Of a stretch of 64,000 bases of DNA, positions 51,665 to 62,097 are shown one piece after another. Source of the DNA: Cenococcum geophilum 1.58 (taxonomy: Eukaryota > Ascomycota > Dothideomycetes > Gloniales > Gloniaceae); assembly GCA_001692895.1 (NCBI GenBank), contig KV748239.1, forward strand, positions 467,206-531,205, read 5' to 3'. Within the stretch, counting starts at the first letter, position 1; every line of letters starts with the position of its first letter. Below the pieces are notes generated by a model, which saw only the letters and a list, made by a program, of their open reading frames with translations, was not told where the DNA came from and searched no databases. The translations under genes and the position numbers were made by a program.

Positions 51665-54031
51665 ATTATTGCCCTTATAACTAACTAGGCGTCCCTTCTT
51701 AGCTTATAGAGCTAGCTTCCTTAACTATATACTCTCTAGTCCTTTAATATAGACGCAGGTAGTAGTACTGTAATATTATAGATATAATATATTTAGTATA
51801 CGCATTTTAAATAGCTAGTTATAGTACTTAGCGTTAATTTAAAATGGTAATCTAGTCTCTTTTCTATAAGGTATTTAATTCTAAATTTAAATCGCTGTCT
51901 TATAAGCTTTATTCTATAGGTATTTTAATAGATTGGCCTTAATTATTATTAATTTAGCTATACCTAATATAATACCTCTAATGCGTTTAGGTGTTCCGTT
52001 CTGTTTAGAGGTATAAGGAGCCATACATAGTATATTTATGCCTACTAATTTAGCGTATTTAGTAAGCTCTTTAATACCAAACTCTCTACTACTATTAATT
52101 ACGAGCGAGCCGATATATTATCCAGTTTAGTTATATACTAGATTATTAAGCTCTTAAAGCCCTTTTATGGCGATTATCTTTTTAGTTTTAAAGAAGGCGT
52201 ATATATATCTAGCGTACACTTCTACAAGGATTGCTATATACTTATTGCCCCCGACTCCCTCTAGGGTAAGGTAGAAGGTATTAGTATACACGCGTTTAAA
52301 TAGCCGCTAAAGTGGTATAGGTGTAGTTTAAGAGAACTAGCGCTTTACCGTCGCTAGGTAACAGGCCTTATATTAAGTTAGCGTGCCTATAAGGTTAAAG
52401 TCGCCTATCTTGGCCACCTTTTATAGTATATCCTTGCCTATATGGCCGAGGCACTAATATAGTATATTAATGGTAAGCTGCTATACGGTAGCGTGTGCAA
52501 TATATTAAGGCTTTAGAGCCAGTTAAATTATATATAGGCCGTTTATATATATCGCTCTGCCTATAATTAAGTTATTTAAGTACCTCTAAATTATATAACT
52601 ACCTATTTCCTTATTAGGTCTAATATAAAGCTACTTATACTTCTTAAGAGCTAACTCTAAGAGGAGTTTATAAGGTAATTTAGATATAAAGAAGGCCTTA
52701 GTAGTTACTATACAGGTGCTATTATCGTCTATTAGTAAGGGTATATGCACCGTTCCTTTGCCGGTTATATAATAGATAGTCCCTCCTAATATCTTTATTA
52801 TAATAAGTGTTAATAGAGTCTTATAGTTAATAAACTCGCTTTAATTATTGCTTATTATAATATTGGAACAGGAGTTAAGGAACCAGTTATTCTGGTTACT
52901 ATTATCTAAGTTATTAACTATAGCCATACTGCTAATAAATAGGCCTCTTACTAAGCCTCTACCCGTCATCCTAACTTAAGAAGTTAAATTTAGTAAAGTC
53001 GCTTCTAGTTTCTAAGGTAGATCTACGCATAATATATCCTTATTAAAAGGCTTTTACGTTAGGGGTCGAAGGTCCGAGCGAAGGTAGAAGCACCTATCCT
53101 TACTACCTCAATGTTTTTTACTACAGTGCGTATAATCTTTATACTTCTTATTTAATACTAATCCTTCTATATTAGGTTTTAGTTAATTATCTTTAAATGG
53201 CTTCTTACTAACTATAAATATTATTGTGAAGGTAGCTAGTTAAGTACAACTCTTGTCTATAAGGTCGCTTACTAGCTCCTTAATTATAATAAGGTCGTCC
53301 TCCTTTATAACTCTCCTAGCTGCCTCTTAACAACTAGCTATCTAAATAGGAAACTCCTCCTCTACCGCATGAAGCAGTTAGGCGTGCGCTTGCTTCCTTA
53401 ATATTAGCATTAACGCTATATTTAATTTCCTTATACCTAAGATAAAAGCTTCTATATAGGCTTTAAGCGAGGTATAGTCTTTACGACTAAGATTAAGCCA
53501 TTAATTTTATATCTAGTAGTTATAAACAAGACCTTATACGGTATAGAGTAATTAAATTAAATTAAGTAAATTCTTAATAGAGTTACACGGCTTACCTAAT
53601 AGAGCAAGTTAATCGCGAATTAATTCTAATACTGCGCCCTTAATTACCTTAAGTCCCGTTATCTGTTTATAACGCCAATCTCTATACTTGTCCGTCTATA
53701 AAGGTGGCTCTACAGCCGTACCTTATATTATTAGTAGGAGGTTATAAAGCCTAAGTCGTCGTACAATTCAACAATACTATTCTTTATAATTGCTCTCCCC
53801 TTTTAATAGAGGAACAGCCCCAAAAGAGCTATAGTATTCCTTCTTTTTTTATACCGTGTCCGATATAGTATATAATTAATCAGTTTAACCATATCGTGCG
53901 TAGCGTATATTTATATTAGTTTATTATAAATTTTTATTACACTGTCCCAGGTCTAAATTTAAGAATTTATGGGTTCGTATTAACCAGTTAATTAGAAAAT
54001 AAAGTAGCAGCTAATAGAGCTTTAATTAAAG

Positions 54032-54051
54032 CTGTAAGAGGGCTTATAACC
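54032..54051 (-). promoter_or_regulatory. Copia-4 primer binding site, tRNA-iMet anticodon-half type
   Basis: On the coding strand the 5' LTR is followed by GGTTATAAGCCCTC, one transition away from GGTTATGAGCCC, the complement of the initiator tRNA-Met anticodon arm. It resembles the Copia-3 site although the LTRs of the two families differ. Confidence 0.65.
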
Positions 54052-54218
54052 TATTAGGGCACTAAGCAGGCTAATGGAATAATATATATAATGCTCTATA
54101 TTAGGAAGAATCTTAGGGGCTTAAAAGCCCCAAGAAGGTATCTACACGATGGCCCGCGCGCTATCACGTGACACGTCGCTAAGCTTAAAGAGACTGCCTA
54201 AGTACCCCCCTACTAACA
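54052..54218 (-). repeat. Copia-4 5' LTR
   Basis: 167 bp, partner of 33037-33205; this copy has kept more CA/TG steps. It is followed on plus by target copy GTCTA. Confidence 0.93.
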
Positions 54219-55783
54219 GTCTATAACGACTTATTCGTTTAGCTATATATAGAAATCTTCTTACTTATTATTATATTGCTATCTATACTACTTTTAGTAT
54301 AGCTCTATAAGTATATATAATCTATCTATAAGGAAGTATCTTTTTATTGCTATATTGTTGTAACCCTTTATATATTATTTTTTATACCTAGTTAAGATTT
54401 TAAAGTCCTCTTCTTGTTAAATTTTTTATAACTACTTCGCCCTTAGCGTGCCTATTTTAACCTATAAGTAATTCTTCTAATAGATGCTTTGTCCTTTAAT
54501 TAACCTAGTATTCTTAGCTTATAGTTCTAATTCTATTCTTACTATACGTAAATTCTTTTTCTAAACTCCTTTTAGTTTTCCTTTAGCCTATATTTAGCTA
54601 ATAGATCCTTAAAATCTTCTTACTTCTTAATTATAGTGTTAACTTTCTAACCTTTAAACTGAACACTTTATTTATCTAGGATTATTATAGGCCTTATTTA
54701 TTTTCCGAAATCTTAATCTCTCTTAATTATTATCTTAATCCATTATTCTATATCTCTAGATTTTATTACTTGCTTTAAATTTAATCTTCTTTATAAGTAG
54801 CCTTATTACGCTTCTATCCGCTTTTTAAAGATTTGCGTTTTACTTATCTTATTTTAAGAATCCTATGTTTATAGGAACTCTTATCCCGAGCTTATTTATA
54901 TATATTTAAACTAAGCTTCCGCCCTTTTCTATTGGTTATTATCTATTATAGGGTTTTAGGTCTCTCTTATCTTAAGAATCTTAAGCCAATAGCCTTTTGC
55001 CTTTATTAAGTACTAAAGTAGCTTATTATTCTACTTCTCTTACGTCTTATAAAGTGATAGATACCGTATTTAATAAAGTCTTAACCCCTATTACTAAGCC
55101 TATCTCTATTATAGTTTTAGTCTCTACCTCTATTAATACGTCCTTAAGGTCTACGTATTCCTAGTAAATCGCTTTTACTGCCTTATTATCGCTAAATATA
55201 TTACCTGCTTTAAACTTATCGTCTTTAATATTGGGTCTGCGTTTATTAGTTCCTTTAAGTTTTTTTTTAAACTCTAGCTTTTATAGCTAATAGCTTACAC
55301 TATACTTAGCGTCTTTATAAATTTGGTATGCGTTATTATAATAAAACGTAAAGTGTTCAATTAAATACTCTTTAGTCCTACGCAACATATTTATATCTAT
55401 ATTATTATACTTTAACGATCTTATACCCTTTACCGCGTGGTTATTTTAACTACCTCTATAGTCTCTAGCGAAATAACCTTAGTTTCTATAATTTATATAA
55501 GCCCCTTCTTTAAACCATTTATCTTATTATAGAGTCCGCTTAAACGTCTTTTACTATTAAGATCCTGTAATGAAGCCTTGTAGGAAATACTACGGTAGAC
55601 TCGCTAATGGGCTGGGTATATAGGTATAGAATAGTTAACAATATAAATATAACTGGTGGAGTGGTTGCCTAATAGATTAACTCTAATTATATTCTAAGAT
55701 TTACTATAAAGAAGAGGAACTATTTATAGAGACTGTGTATTCTTATATATATAACTCCTCCCTATAGTAAAGGGTTTAGTATA

Positions 55784-55886
55784 CAGTTATTTGCGAAATA
55801 TCGTGAACTCGGGCCGAAGTAAGCCCGCGCATCCCCCACCACCAAATTTTATGTAGAAATCGATGGAATTGATTATTTCTACCTAC
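55784..55886 (+). repeat. Left terminal inverted repeat of the mariner element
   Basis: 103 bp, GC-richer than the interior, 97 of 103 identical to the reverse complement of 58521-58623. It includes a CCCCCACCACCAAATTTT block untouched by RIP-type change. Confidence 0.95.
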
Positions 55887-55899
55887 TTAGGCCACTACA

Positions 55900-56913
55900 A
55901 TGGGCCGGCGCCTTCCAATTGAGGTTATAAACCAAATAAAACTTCGTTTTGACCTTAATGAGGATATACCTAATATAGCAGCAGCCTTAAAGCTCTTAAA
56001 GACGACTGTTTATAAGCTCTAATTAAATTGGGACCTTTAGGGTCAGCCATATACCCCACCTAGTATTAAATTAGGTAGGCCGAGCGCTCTACTAGAGTAT
56101 TAAAAGCTGGTAAGTAGTCTTAGTATAGCGTTAAGGTTTACTAACGTTCCTACTAGATAGAGACTGCTTAAATTCCTTAATAATAGACCTACTATATACC
56201 TTAACGAGATGCAAGACTTCCTCTTTGACGAATTTGATATTTAAACCTCTATATATACTATCCGCCGTGTTCTTAAGGTTACTTAGTAGTCTAGAAAGAC
56301 AGTCTCTAAGCGTGCTGCTTAGTAGAGTATATCCCTCCGTACTACCTAGTAAGGTAGGCAAAAATAATGGCTTGCTAATTAGCTTATCTTCCTTAACGAG
56401 TTGGCTTTAAATAAAAGGACTAGTGATTGGAAATGGGGTTAGTTGCCAAGAGGGATAGATTATAAGGTGTTAATACTATATAAAAGATCTGAATAATAGA
56501 GTATACTACCGGCGTTAACGCTTAAGGGCTATATAAGCTACCTTATCTTCTAAGGAGCTTTTACTAGCGAGCTTTTTAAGGACTTTATAAAGTATTAGGT
56601 GCTACTAAATTNTANACTATACCTAGGGCCGCGTTNNATTATTATATTAGATAATNNATCTATCTATAAATTAGTATAACTTTAANAGCTCTATAAGCAG
56701 GCGGGTGTTATACTTAAATTCCTACNACTATACTTACCNGATTTTAATCNAATTAANGCAATATTTAAGGATTTAAAGGCTTAGATAAGGAGGAACTATA
56801 TACTAGCGTCTAAGTTTAAGAGCTTTAATAGGTTTCTAGAGTTTATAATTAGTTAAACTTATAGAGTATANNNANAGGNATATTTTAAAAAGGCTNGCTA
56901 TATAGTAGATTAA
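55900..56913 (+). pseudogene. Tc1/mariner (IS630-type) transposase, catalytically dead
   Basis: An ATG at 55900 and a TAA at 56911 enclose 337 codons in one unbroken frame, the usual length, with more than 20 internal TAA/TAG codons and no TGA. Order: helix-turn-helix N-terminus (MGRRLPIEVINQIKLRF, LKTTVYKL), a linker (PPSIKLGRPSAL), then the catalytic core. The first Asp block reads IFLNELALNKRT (about 56385-56420) where the family has FxDE: Asp is Asn. SILPALTLKGYISY follows at about 56495-56535. The second block IIILDN (about 56640-56657) keeps Asp. The third, PDFNxIxAIFKDLKA (about 56738-56782), has codon AAN where Glu belongs, so Lys or Asn. The last 300 bp carries most of the N bases. 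All losses fit G-to-A or C-to-T change. Confidence 0.9.
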
Positions 56914-57015
56914 AGCTTTCTATAATATATTCCTNTACTTATAATAGGCTGTCCTCTAACGCTTAAACTCTNCTACCTTCTNTNTAATCCGCGGNAGCGT
57001 ACTAATAGGAAACCN
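56612..57015. other. Cluster of 23 ambiguous bases (N)
   Basis: Single or short N calls are scattered over 404 bp at the end of the mariner transposase. Only three other Ns were seen in the window (32317, 42969, 61446). This pattern suggests conflicting reads from near-identical copies rather than a gap. Confidence 0.9.
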
Positions 57016-57199
57016 ATACTCCTTCTAGAGTTCTATTATTATATCCTTTAGAGATCTTATCCTATTAATATCCTAATTATCCTCTATTAAAGTATACTTT
57101 ATTAGCTATAGGATACTCTTCTAGCGCTTACTAGAGTGGCTTAGCTAAGCTATTAGCTAGTTAAAGAACTCTAAGAGAATCTTATAGTGGTCTATTTCC

Positions 57200-58500
57200 G
57201 AATACACTAGGCTTAAATTAGGAGGTGGCTTAATGCTAGGAGGTAGAGGTTAATCTAGTTGCTGCTAATAATCTAAACGCCTTATTACTTATAACTCTCT
57301 AATAGTTAATAGCTAAACAAGATCCTTAACTTATTCTGTTAGTAAGTTATCCTTAGCCTTTAGCTCCTTATTCTTTAGGAGCTACCGCTTTATCTTCTAA
57401 GCTAATAGCTAGCAAATAATATTTTGCGATAGCTCCTTAACCGTTAAAATATTGTTTTAGATCTCTTTACTCCACCATTAAAGAATATAAGCGTTAATGG
57501 GATAGTGATACTTAACACGATTAGCTTCGCCCTTACGCCTATTCTACTAGTAGGTACCTCCTTTATTTAAGTAGTACGTATTAACGTAGGGCCACCTACT
57601 TACTAGAGCGGGAACCCTATTTTTAGCAGCTTCCTTAGCGGCAATAATATTTAGGAGATTAGCCTCTTAGATTTAGGTAGTAGTTCGTTTACTAAATCTT
57701 GCTATTTAACTAAAGAGAGGCGCTGGTGACGGTACTAGTATCTCTAAAGGCCGTTCCTTAGTTAAGTATAAGGTAAGATCTAAGTATAATAACTTTATTA
57801 GATGCTACTTATAGAGGTCCTTTAATAGCTTAAGTACTCTATAGAGGTTGTTGCGATTGTTAACTTTATAAAGGAAGTTATTAGCCTTTAATTACCTCTT
57901 ATACAAGGCAGCTACTTTAAGGCAATTAACGTTAAAGATCCGTAGTAAGCACCTTTTAATTACACTATCGCGCTAGCTCTTAATTAAGCTATAAAAGAGG
58001 TTTTTAGTGTTATACTTTAAAGATACCGCACTAGGTAAGGCCTTTCTTTTAAATACTACCTTTTAATGACTTATAAAGCTAATAGGAACTAGTAGTAGTA
58101 ACGTTTAATCTTCCTCCTTCTCCTCCTCCTCCTCCTCCTCCTCTTTATCCTCCTCCCCCTCCTTCTCCTCTCCTTCCTTCTCCTCCTCCTTCTCCTCCTC
58201 TATAGTATCCGGCTATGCTAATAACGGCGGCGACGAGCGTATAAATAACGGCGACGGTGGCTGCAGCGCTAGCGGCTACGTAAGACGCCTTACTGGGCGA
58301 TGCCCTATTAGGCGACGTTAAGTCTTCTTTAGAGCTCTCTTAGAGACCTATAGTGGCGGCAAGGCGTTAGATAATATACATTTATATCTTTAGCCTTTAT
58401 TAACACAAGCTAATATACATGCGGCTAAATCTATAAATACTAGCTACTCTATACAAATTGCCTAATCCAGTTAGACTAGAGCATGATTTTAGGCGGCGAC
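57200..58500 (-). pseudogene. Second, unrecognised open frame carried by the mariner element
   Basis: On minus, one frame can be followed for over 400 codons from about 58500 down to about 57200, broken only by TAA/TAG codons. Its N-terminal part has a cysteine cluster (AACILACVNKG, then RYKC, about 58375-58425) of C-x2-C...C zinc-binding look, followed by a basic Arg/Lys/Pro-rich stretch. A run of about 28 mostly Glu codons lies at 58111-58200, then a Lys/Leu-rich helical region (VIKRCLLRIFNVNCLKVAAL, NNRNNLYRVLKLLKDLY, about 57780-57975), and later EANRVKYHYPINAYIL (about 57480-57530) and more helix. I do not recognise the family. Cys motif plus basic and acidic stretches suggests a nuclear DNA-binding protein, possibly a helper or captured gene; that is inference. 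It is convergent with the transposase. Confidence 0.55.
58111..58200 (-). repeat. CTC/TCC-rich tract encoding poly-Glu
   Basis: About 90 bp of nearly pure CTC/CTT triplets; read on minus in the second mariner frame as Glu with a few Lys, Gly and Asp. Confidence 0.85.
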
Positions 58501-58520
58501 AGCAAGGTTTAAAGGCGTGG

Positions 58521-58623
58521 GTAGGTAAGAATAATTAATTCCATCGATTTCTATACAAAATTTGGTGGTGGGGGATGCGCGGGCTTACTTCGGCCCGAGT
58601 TCACGATATTTCGCAAATGACTG
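58521..58623 (-). repeat. Right terminal inverted repeat of the mariner element
   Basis: Partner of 55784-55886, followed by TA and the resumed LTR sequence. Confidence 0.95.
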
Positions 58624-61600
58624 TATTAGTACGTTAGTACGTTAGTATATTACGTTCCTATATTCTTACGTTCCTATATTCTAAACTTATAATATAACTA
58701 GTTATATAACTTAGCTACCCCTTATCCTATAGCTTAATTAGTTCTAGTGCCTTCTATATTATCTTAACCAACCCATTTATATCTATCCTTAGTAGTCGCA
58801 CTACTACTAATATAAGGTCTATAATACCATCCCTCTCTTCTTTATCTTCGTCCTTAAAGATATCTCCTATCTCTAAGTTGTCTATTAAAGGTATAGCATT
58901 TCCGTCTTTAATTTAATAACCTTTATTATTCCTAATACCTCCTATTAGATCTTTTATGTCTAATTATTATAACTAGCTAGTAACGTTTATTCTATTACTT
59001 AGTGAAGTTATATTATCCTATTTTTAGTGTATAGAGAAGAAACTAGTATATATTATAATCGTGTCTCTATCTAGTTACTAACCTTCTTTCTATACTAAGT
59101 GTACGCGAGCGAATATACGATTATCCTATAATATTTAATCCGTCTCTAACGCTAAGTATATATGTCTTATTATCCTTTATAACCGTCTAGTTCCTTATTT
59201 AATCTCCTTTAGGGTTATACGTATTAGTAGCGGCCGAAAAATTAGAGAGTAAGCTAGCTAAGGCCCTTATTAAGGTTTAGCATCGTTTTAATAAGGCGTC
59301 TTAAGCTCTAAAAGCTTAACTAGATACTTATACTTATTTAAGCCGTTTAGTAAAAGTGCGTAAAAAGGTACGCTTAAAAGAGCTTTGCTTAATAGAGTAA
59401 GGTCTATCTAAACTTAAGGCTAAGAAGGCTAAAAAGGATTCTAATTATAAAGAGGCGGAAACAGTTTATACGCTAGTAGTAGATCCCTTAGATAACCCGG
59501 CTTATCTATTACCTTTAACTAATCCTTTTATCTTTAGCTCCTTCTTAATATTACCTAACCCGTTTTTTTTTTAATACTTCTATACCTTTTCTATAGCATT
59601 CTTTAAATTCTATAGTAGTTCCTAGGTAGTTTTATTATAGCCTATTTACTTAACCTTATACTATATTTTATTATTAATATCTTTATAACTAATAATCTTT
59701 AAAACTTACTATTTATCTTCTTCTTATCCTTTATATATATCTACTTTATAAATTAGCGGCTTAATATTTCTATATGCTGGCTTTAGCATTATAATATACT
59801 GTATAGGGTAGATCTTTATTTTAGCTAGTAGGTTTAACTTAAATATAACTAGTAAAATCCTTTATATAATTTTAAAAGGTCTTAGTCTAATATAGTCTAA
59901 CTTCTTACTTAGTCGTTAACTCTTAAAATTTTTATATAGTAGCTATACTTTATCCCCCTCCTTAAGATCTAGTCCCTTAGATCTCTTAGTATTATAGTAC
60001 CTTTTTATTCTTTCTTATACCCTTTTCGCTAATTCCATAAGGTTTATATAAAGATTTATTAGTATCTTTATTCTTTCTTTAGCTATACTACTTGTTTTCT
60101 TTACTTATTATAGTAATAACAATATTCTTAGTTTATACCTATAATTCGCCTTAAATAGTAATATGCCTATTTCTTTTTATGGTATTATATTATATATAAA
60201 CTATATAACTAGTAGTAATAATACCTAATTATTTTATATATAATTAATATAATATCTTAAATACTATTCTAGCGTCTAATTTAATCTTTCCGTTTATTTA
60301 TCTATTTGCGGATAATATACGGTAGAAGTTACTACTCTAACTCCTTATTCCGCTAAGAATACCTCTTAAAATACTACTATAAATCTTAGATCTCTATCTA
60401 ATATAATTTTACTTAGTACTCTATATCTTATAAACACTTCTTTAATATAAATTCTAGCGATATCTTCCGCTAAGATTTCTTCTATGCATGCTATAAAGTA
60501 GCCCTATTTAGTTAACTTATCCACTATTACTAAAATTATATTATACTCTTATCTAGTAATAGGATCTCTTAACTTTAGTAACTTAATAATAAAGTTCTAT
60601 AATATAACCTCCTATAGTCTCTCTAGTATTTTAATAGGTTATAGCCCTCCGTATAGCTTATGCCTTATTAGTTTATTTCTTTAGTAATCTAAATACTCTT
60701 TTATTACTTTTTTAGCTATGCCCTAGATTCTATTAATAATATATTCTTCCTAAAGTCTTAACACTAAGCCTATTGCTCCATTTTGCCCTTAAGTTATTCC
60801 CTTATAAAAGTCTTCCACAAAATACTCTACTATACTCTTTAGGATATACTTTGCTTCTTAATTTTTGTATATATCCATCTATAGATCTTCTAGTTATGCT
60901 TTTAGAATTCTTTATACCTAAAAGCTCTCTAGTATCTTATAGACTTTTTCTAGTTTGTTATCCTCCTAAGTTACTACTAGCTTAGGGTAATTATATCTAA
61001 TTAATCCGTCCTTATTTCTGCGTAGCATTACTTCTAATAGTTTCTTATTGTTTTATAATTTAGCCTTTCTGCTAAGTGCGTCTGCTCTTATATTTTTAGT
61101 TCCTTTAGTATACTAAATCTTAAAATAGTATTCTATAAGCATCTCTACCCATCTAACCATATTACTAGTATATTTATTAATCTAAATTGCATTACTAATA
61201 GTTTATATAGTTCTTCTTTTAACCTAAAAGCTACCTTTTATTTATCGCCTTCCTTAATTCTAATCTAATAGTACGCCTATCTTAGATCTATCTTTATAAA
61301 GATATACGCATTACCTATCCTATTTTAGATTTTGCTAATTAAGGGTATAGGATACCTATCCTTCCGAGTAATACTATTTAACTATTTATAGTTAATATAT
61401 AACCTAAGTTTTCCGTTTTTCTTTGGTATAAATAATACTAGATAANCTGCTAATAATTATAATAGTTTAATATATCCCTTTTATAAGTTTTCCTAGATAA
61501 ACTCCTTAAGTGCTCTTAACTCCTCTTAAGTAAGCTTATAGGTTAGAAAAAACCTTAAACTTATTCCTAGTTCTAACTTTATTTTATAGTCCTATACTAT

Positions 61601-61812
61601 ATAATCTACTAGCTTTTTACTTTCTAGGCTCTATAGCTTTTTACTATACTTATAGTATCTCTTTAGTATATAACTGTTGGTATGACTTTTACAACGTGCA
61701 GAATATATATATCACAATGATATATACTATGCGGTATTGTAAATGGATGATTCTCTAAGATCTACGCGTCGTGAGAGGTAAGGCTTATCGCGTGTTCTCC
61801 TGTAACCTCTGT

Positions 61813-61887
61813 CAACCAATTATAATTTTCCATGCCCGGCATAGAAAATCGCCATTAGCTCGCTTACCACTAGCGCCTTAGCCGCCC
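61813..61887 (-). repeat. Foldback motif in Copia-2, shared inverted with Copia-1
   Basis: The reverse complement matches 7052-7130 over about 80 bp. The core ATTTTCCATGCCCGGCATAG pairs with itself at 61825-61849 apart from one mismatched pair. Confidence 0.8.
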
Positions 61888-62060
61888 TTATGATGTGTCT
61901 AATACTTCTAGCTACACTAGGAATACTTTAGAAAACGTAAAGATCCGGTATCTTATAACTATGCAATTCAAAAATCTATATACGCACTTCTCCTTCCTTC
62001 CTTCCTTGCTGTTATAGTATAGGTTGTAATAGTACTAGATAGTGTTACAGGTATAGGCAG

Positions 62061-62097
62061 ATTACCATAGGTTGCCGTAGATTGCCGTAGATTGCGG
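62061..62097. repeat. 10-bp tandem repeat in the Copia-2 LTR region
   Basis: About 3.7 copies of RTTGCCGTAG, the first copy with transitions. Confidence 0.75.

Larger units (their letters stand above)
33037..54218 (-). mobile_element. Copia-4: Ty1/Copia LTR retrotransposon fossil holding Gypsy-A and Gypsy-B
   Basis: LTRs at 33037-33205 (169 bp) and 54052-54218 (167 bp) with perfect target copies GTCTA (33032-33036, 54219-54223). Its own sequence is about 5.4 kb: 33037-35887 and 51665-54218. On minus, 5' to 3': LTR, primer site, gag and integrase side in 54051-51665, then reverse transcriptase and RNase H in about 35700-33370 (YLCLYVDNIIITVATI near 34430-34480), a purine tract by the 3' LTR, LTR. 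Gypsy-A inserted in the pol region. It is broken, with many dozens of changes. Confidence 0.92.
32690..55565 (-). mobile_element. Gypsy-C: old Ty3/Gypsy fragment, outermost layer of the nest
   Basis: Its own sequence is about 32690-33036 and 54224-55565. It matches the gag-side region of Gypsy-B (about 44250-46020) in the same minus orientation, for instance the TTAGGTTAACTCTTA segment and the ACTATATATAGAAATC segment. Copia-4 separates the two pieces with target copy GTCTA on each side, which shows they were once continuous. No LTR of its own is visible in the window. It is an incomplete fossil with many changes, the oldest element of this cluster by nesting. Confidence 0.8.
55784..58623. 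mobile_element. Tc1/mariner DNA transposon with a second open frame
   Basis: The element is 2,840 bp, with TA on both sides (55782-55783, 58624-58625) and 103-bp inverted repeats beginning CAGTYATTTGCGAAATATCG that differ at only six positions. Plus strand 55900-56913 is an IS630/Tc1-type transposase of typical length. The remaining 1.6 kb carries a long decayed frame on minus (about 58500-57200) with a Cys motif and a poly-Glu tract. Ordinary Tc1/mariner elements are 1.3-2 kb with one gene, so the extra frame is unusual. It sits in the LTR of Gypsy-A2 and is therefore younger than it. Confidence 0.92.
55566..58826 (-). repeat. Gypsy-A2 3' LTR, split by the mariner element
   Basis: TGTAATGAAGCC at 55566 through TATAATA at 58826. 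The two halves join exactly at the TA target of the mariner insertion. Confidence 0.85.
55566..61674 (-). mobile_element. Gypsy-A2: second Gypsy-A-family fossil, partial
   Basis: It begins with a 3' LTR (55566-58826, about 419 bp once the mariner element at 55784-58623 is set aside) that matches the Gypsy-A LTRs. Internal DNA from 58827 is collinear with Gypsy-A from 36323 onward: chromodomain region near 59590-59760, integrase about 60000-60900, reverse transcriptase region about 61170-61670. It entered Gypsy-C at 55565. Copia-2 cuts it at 61675, and the rest, including the 5' LTR, is outside the window. It is broken and incomplete, with many dozens of changes. Confidence 0.88.

Noticed and set aside
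33037-54218. LTR divergence dating of the retroelements
   Set aside because: RIP mutates both LTRs in bursts, so differences do not measure time; only nesting order is used.
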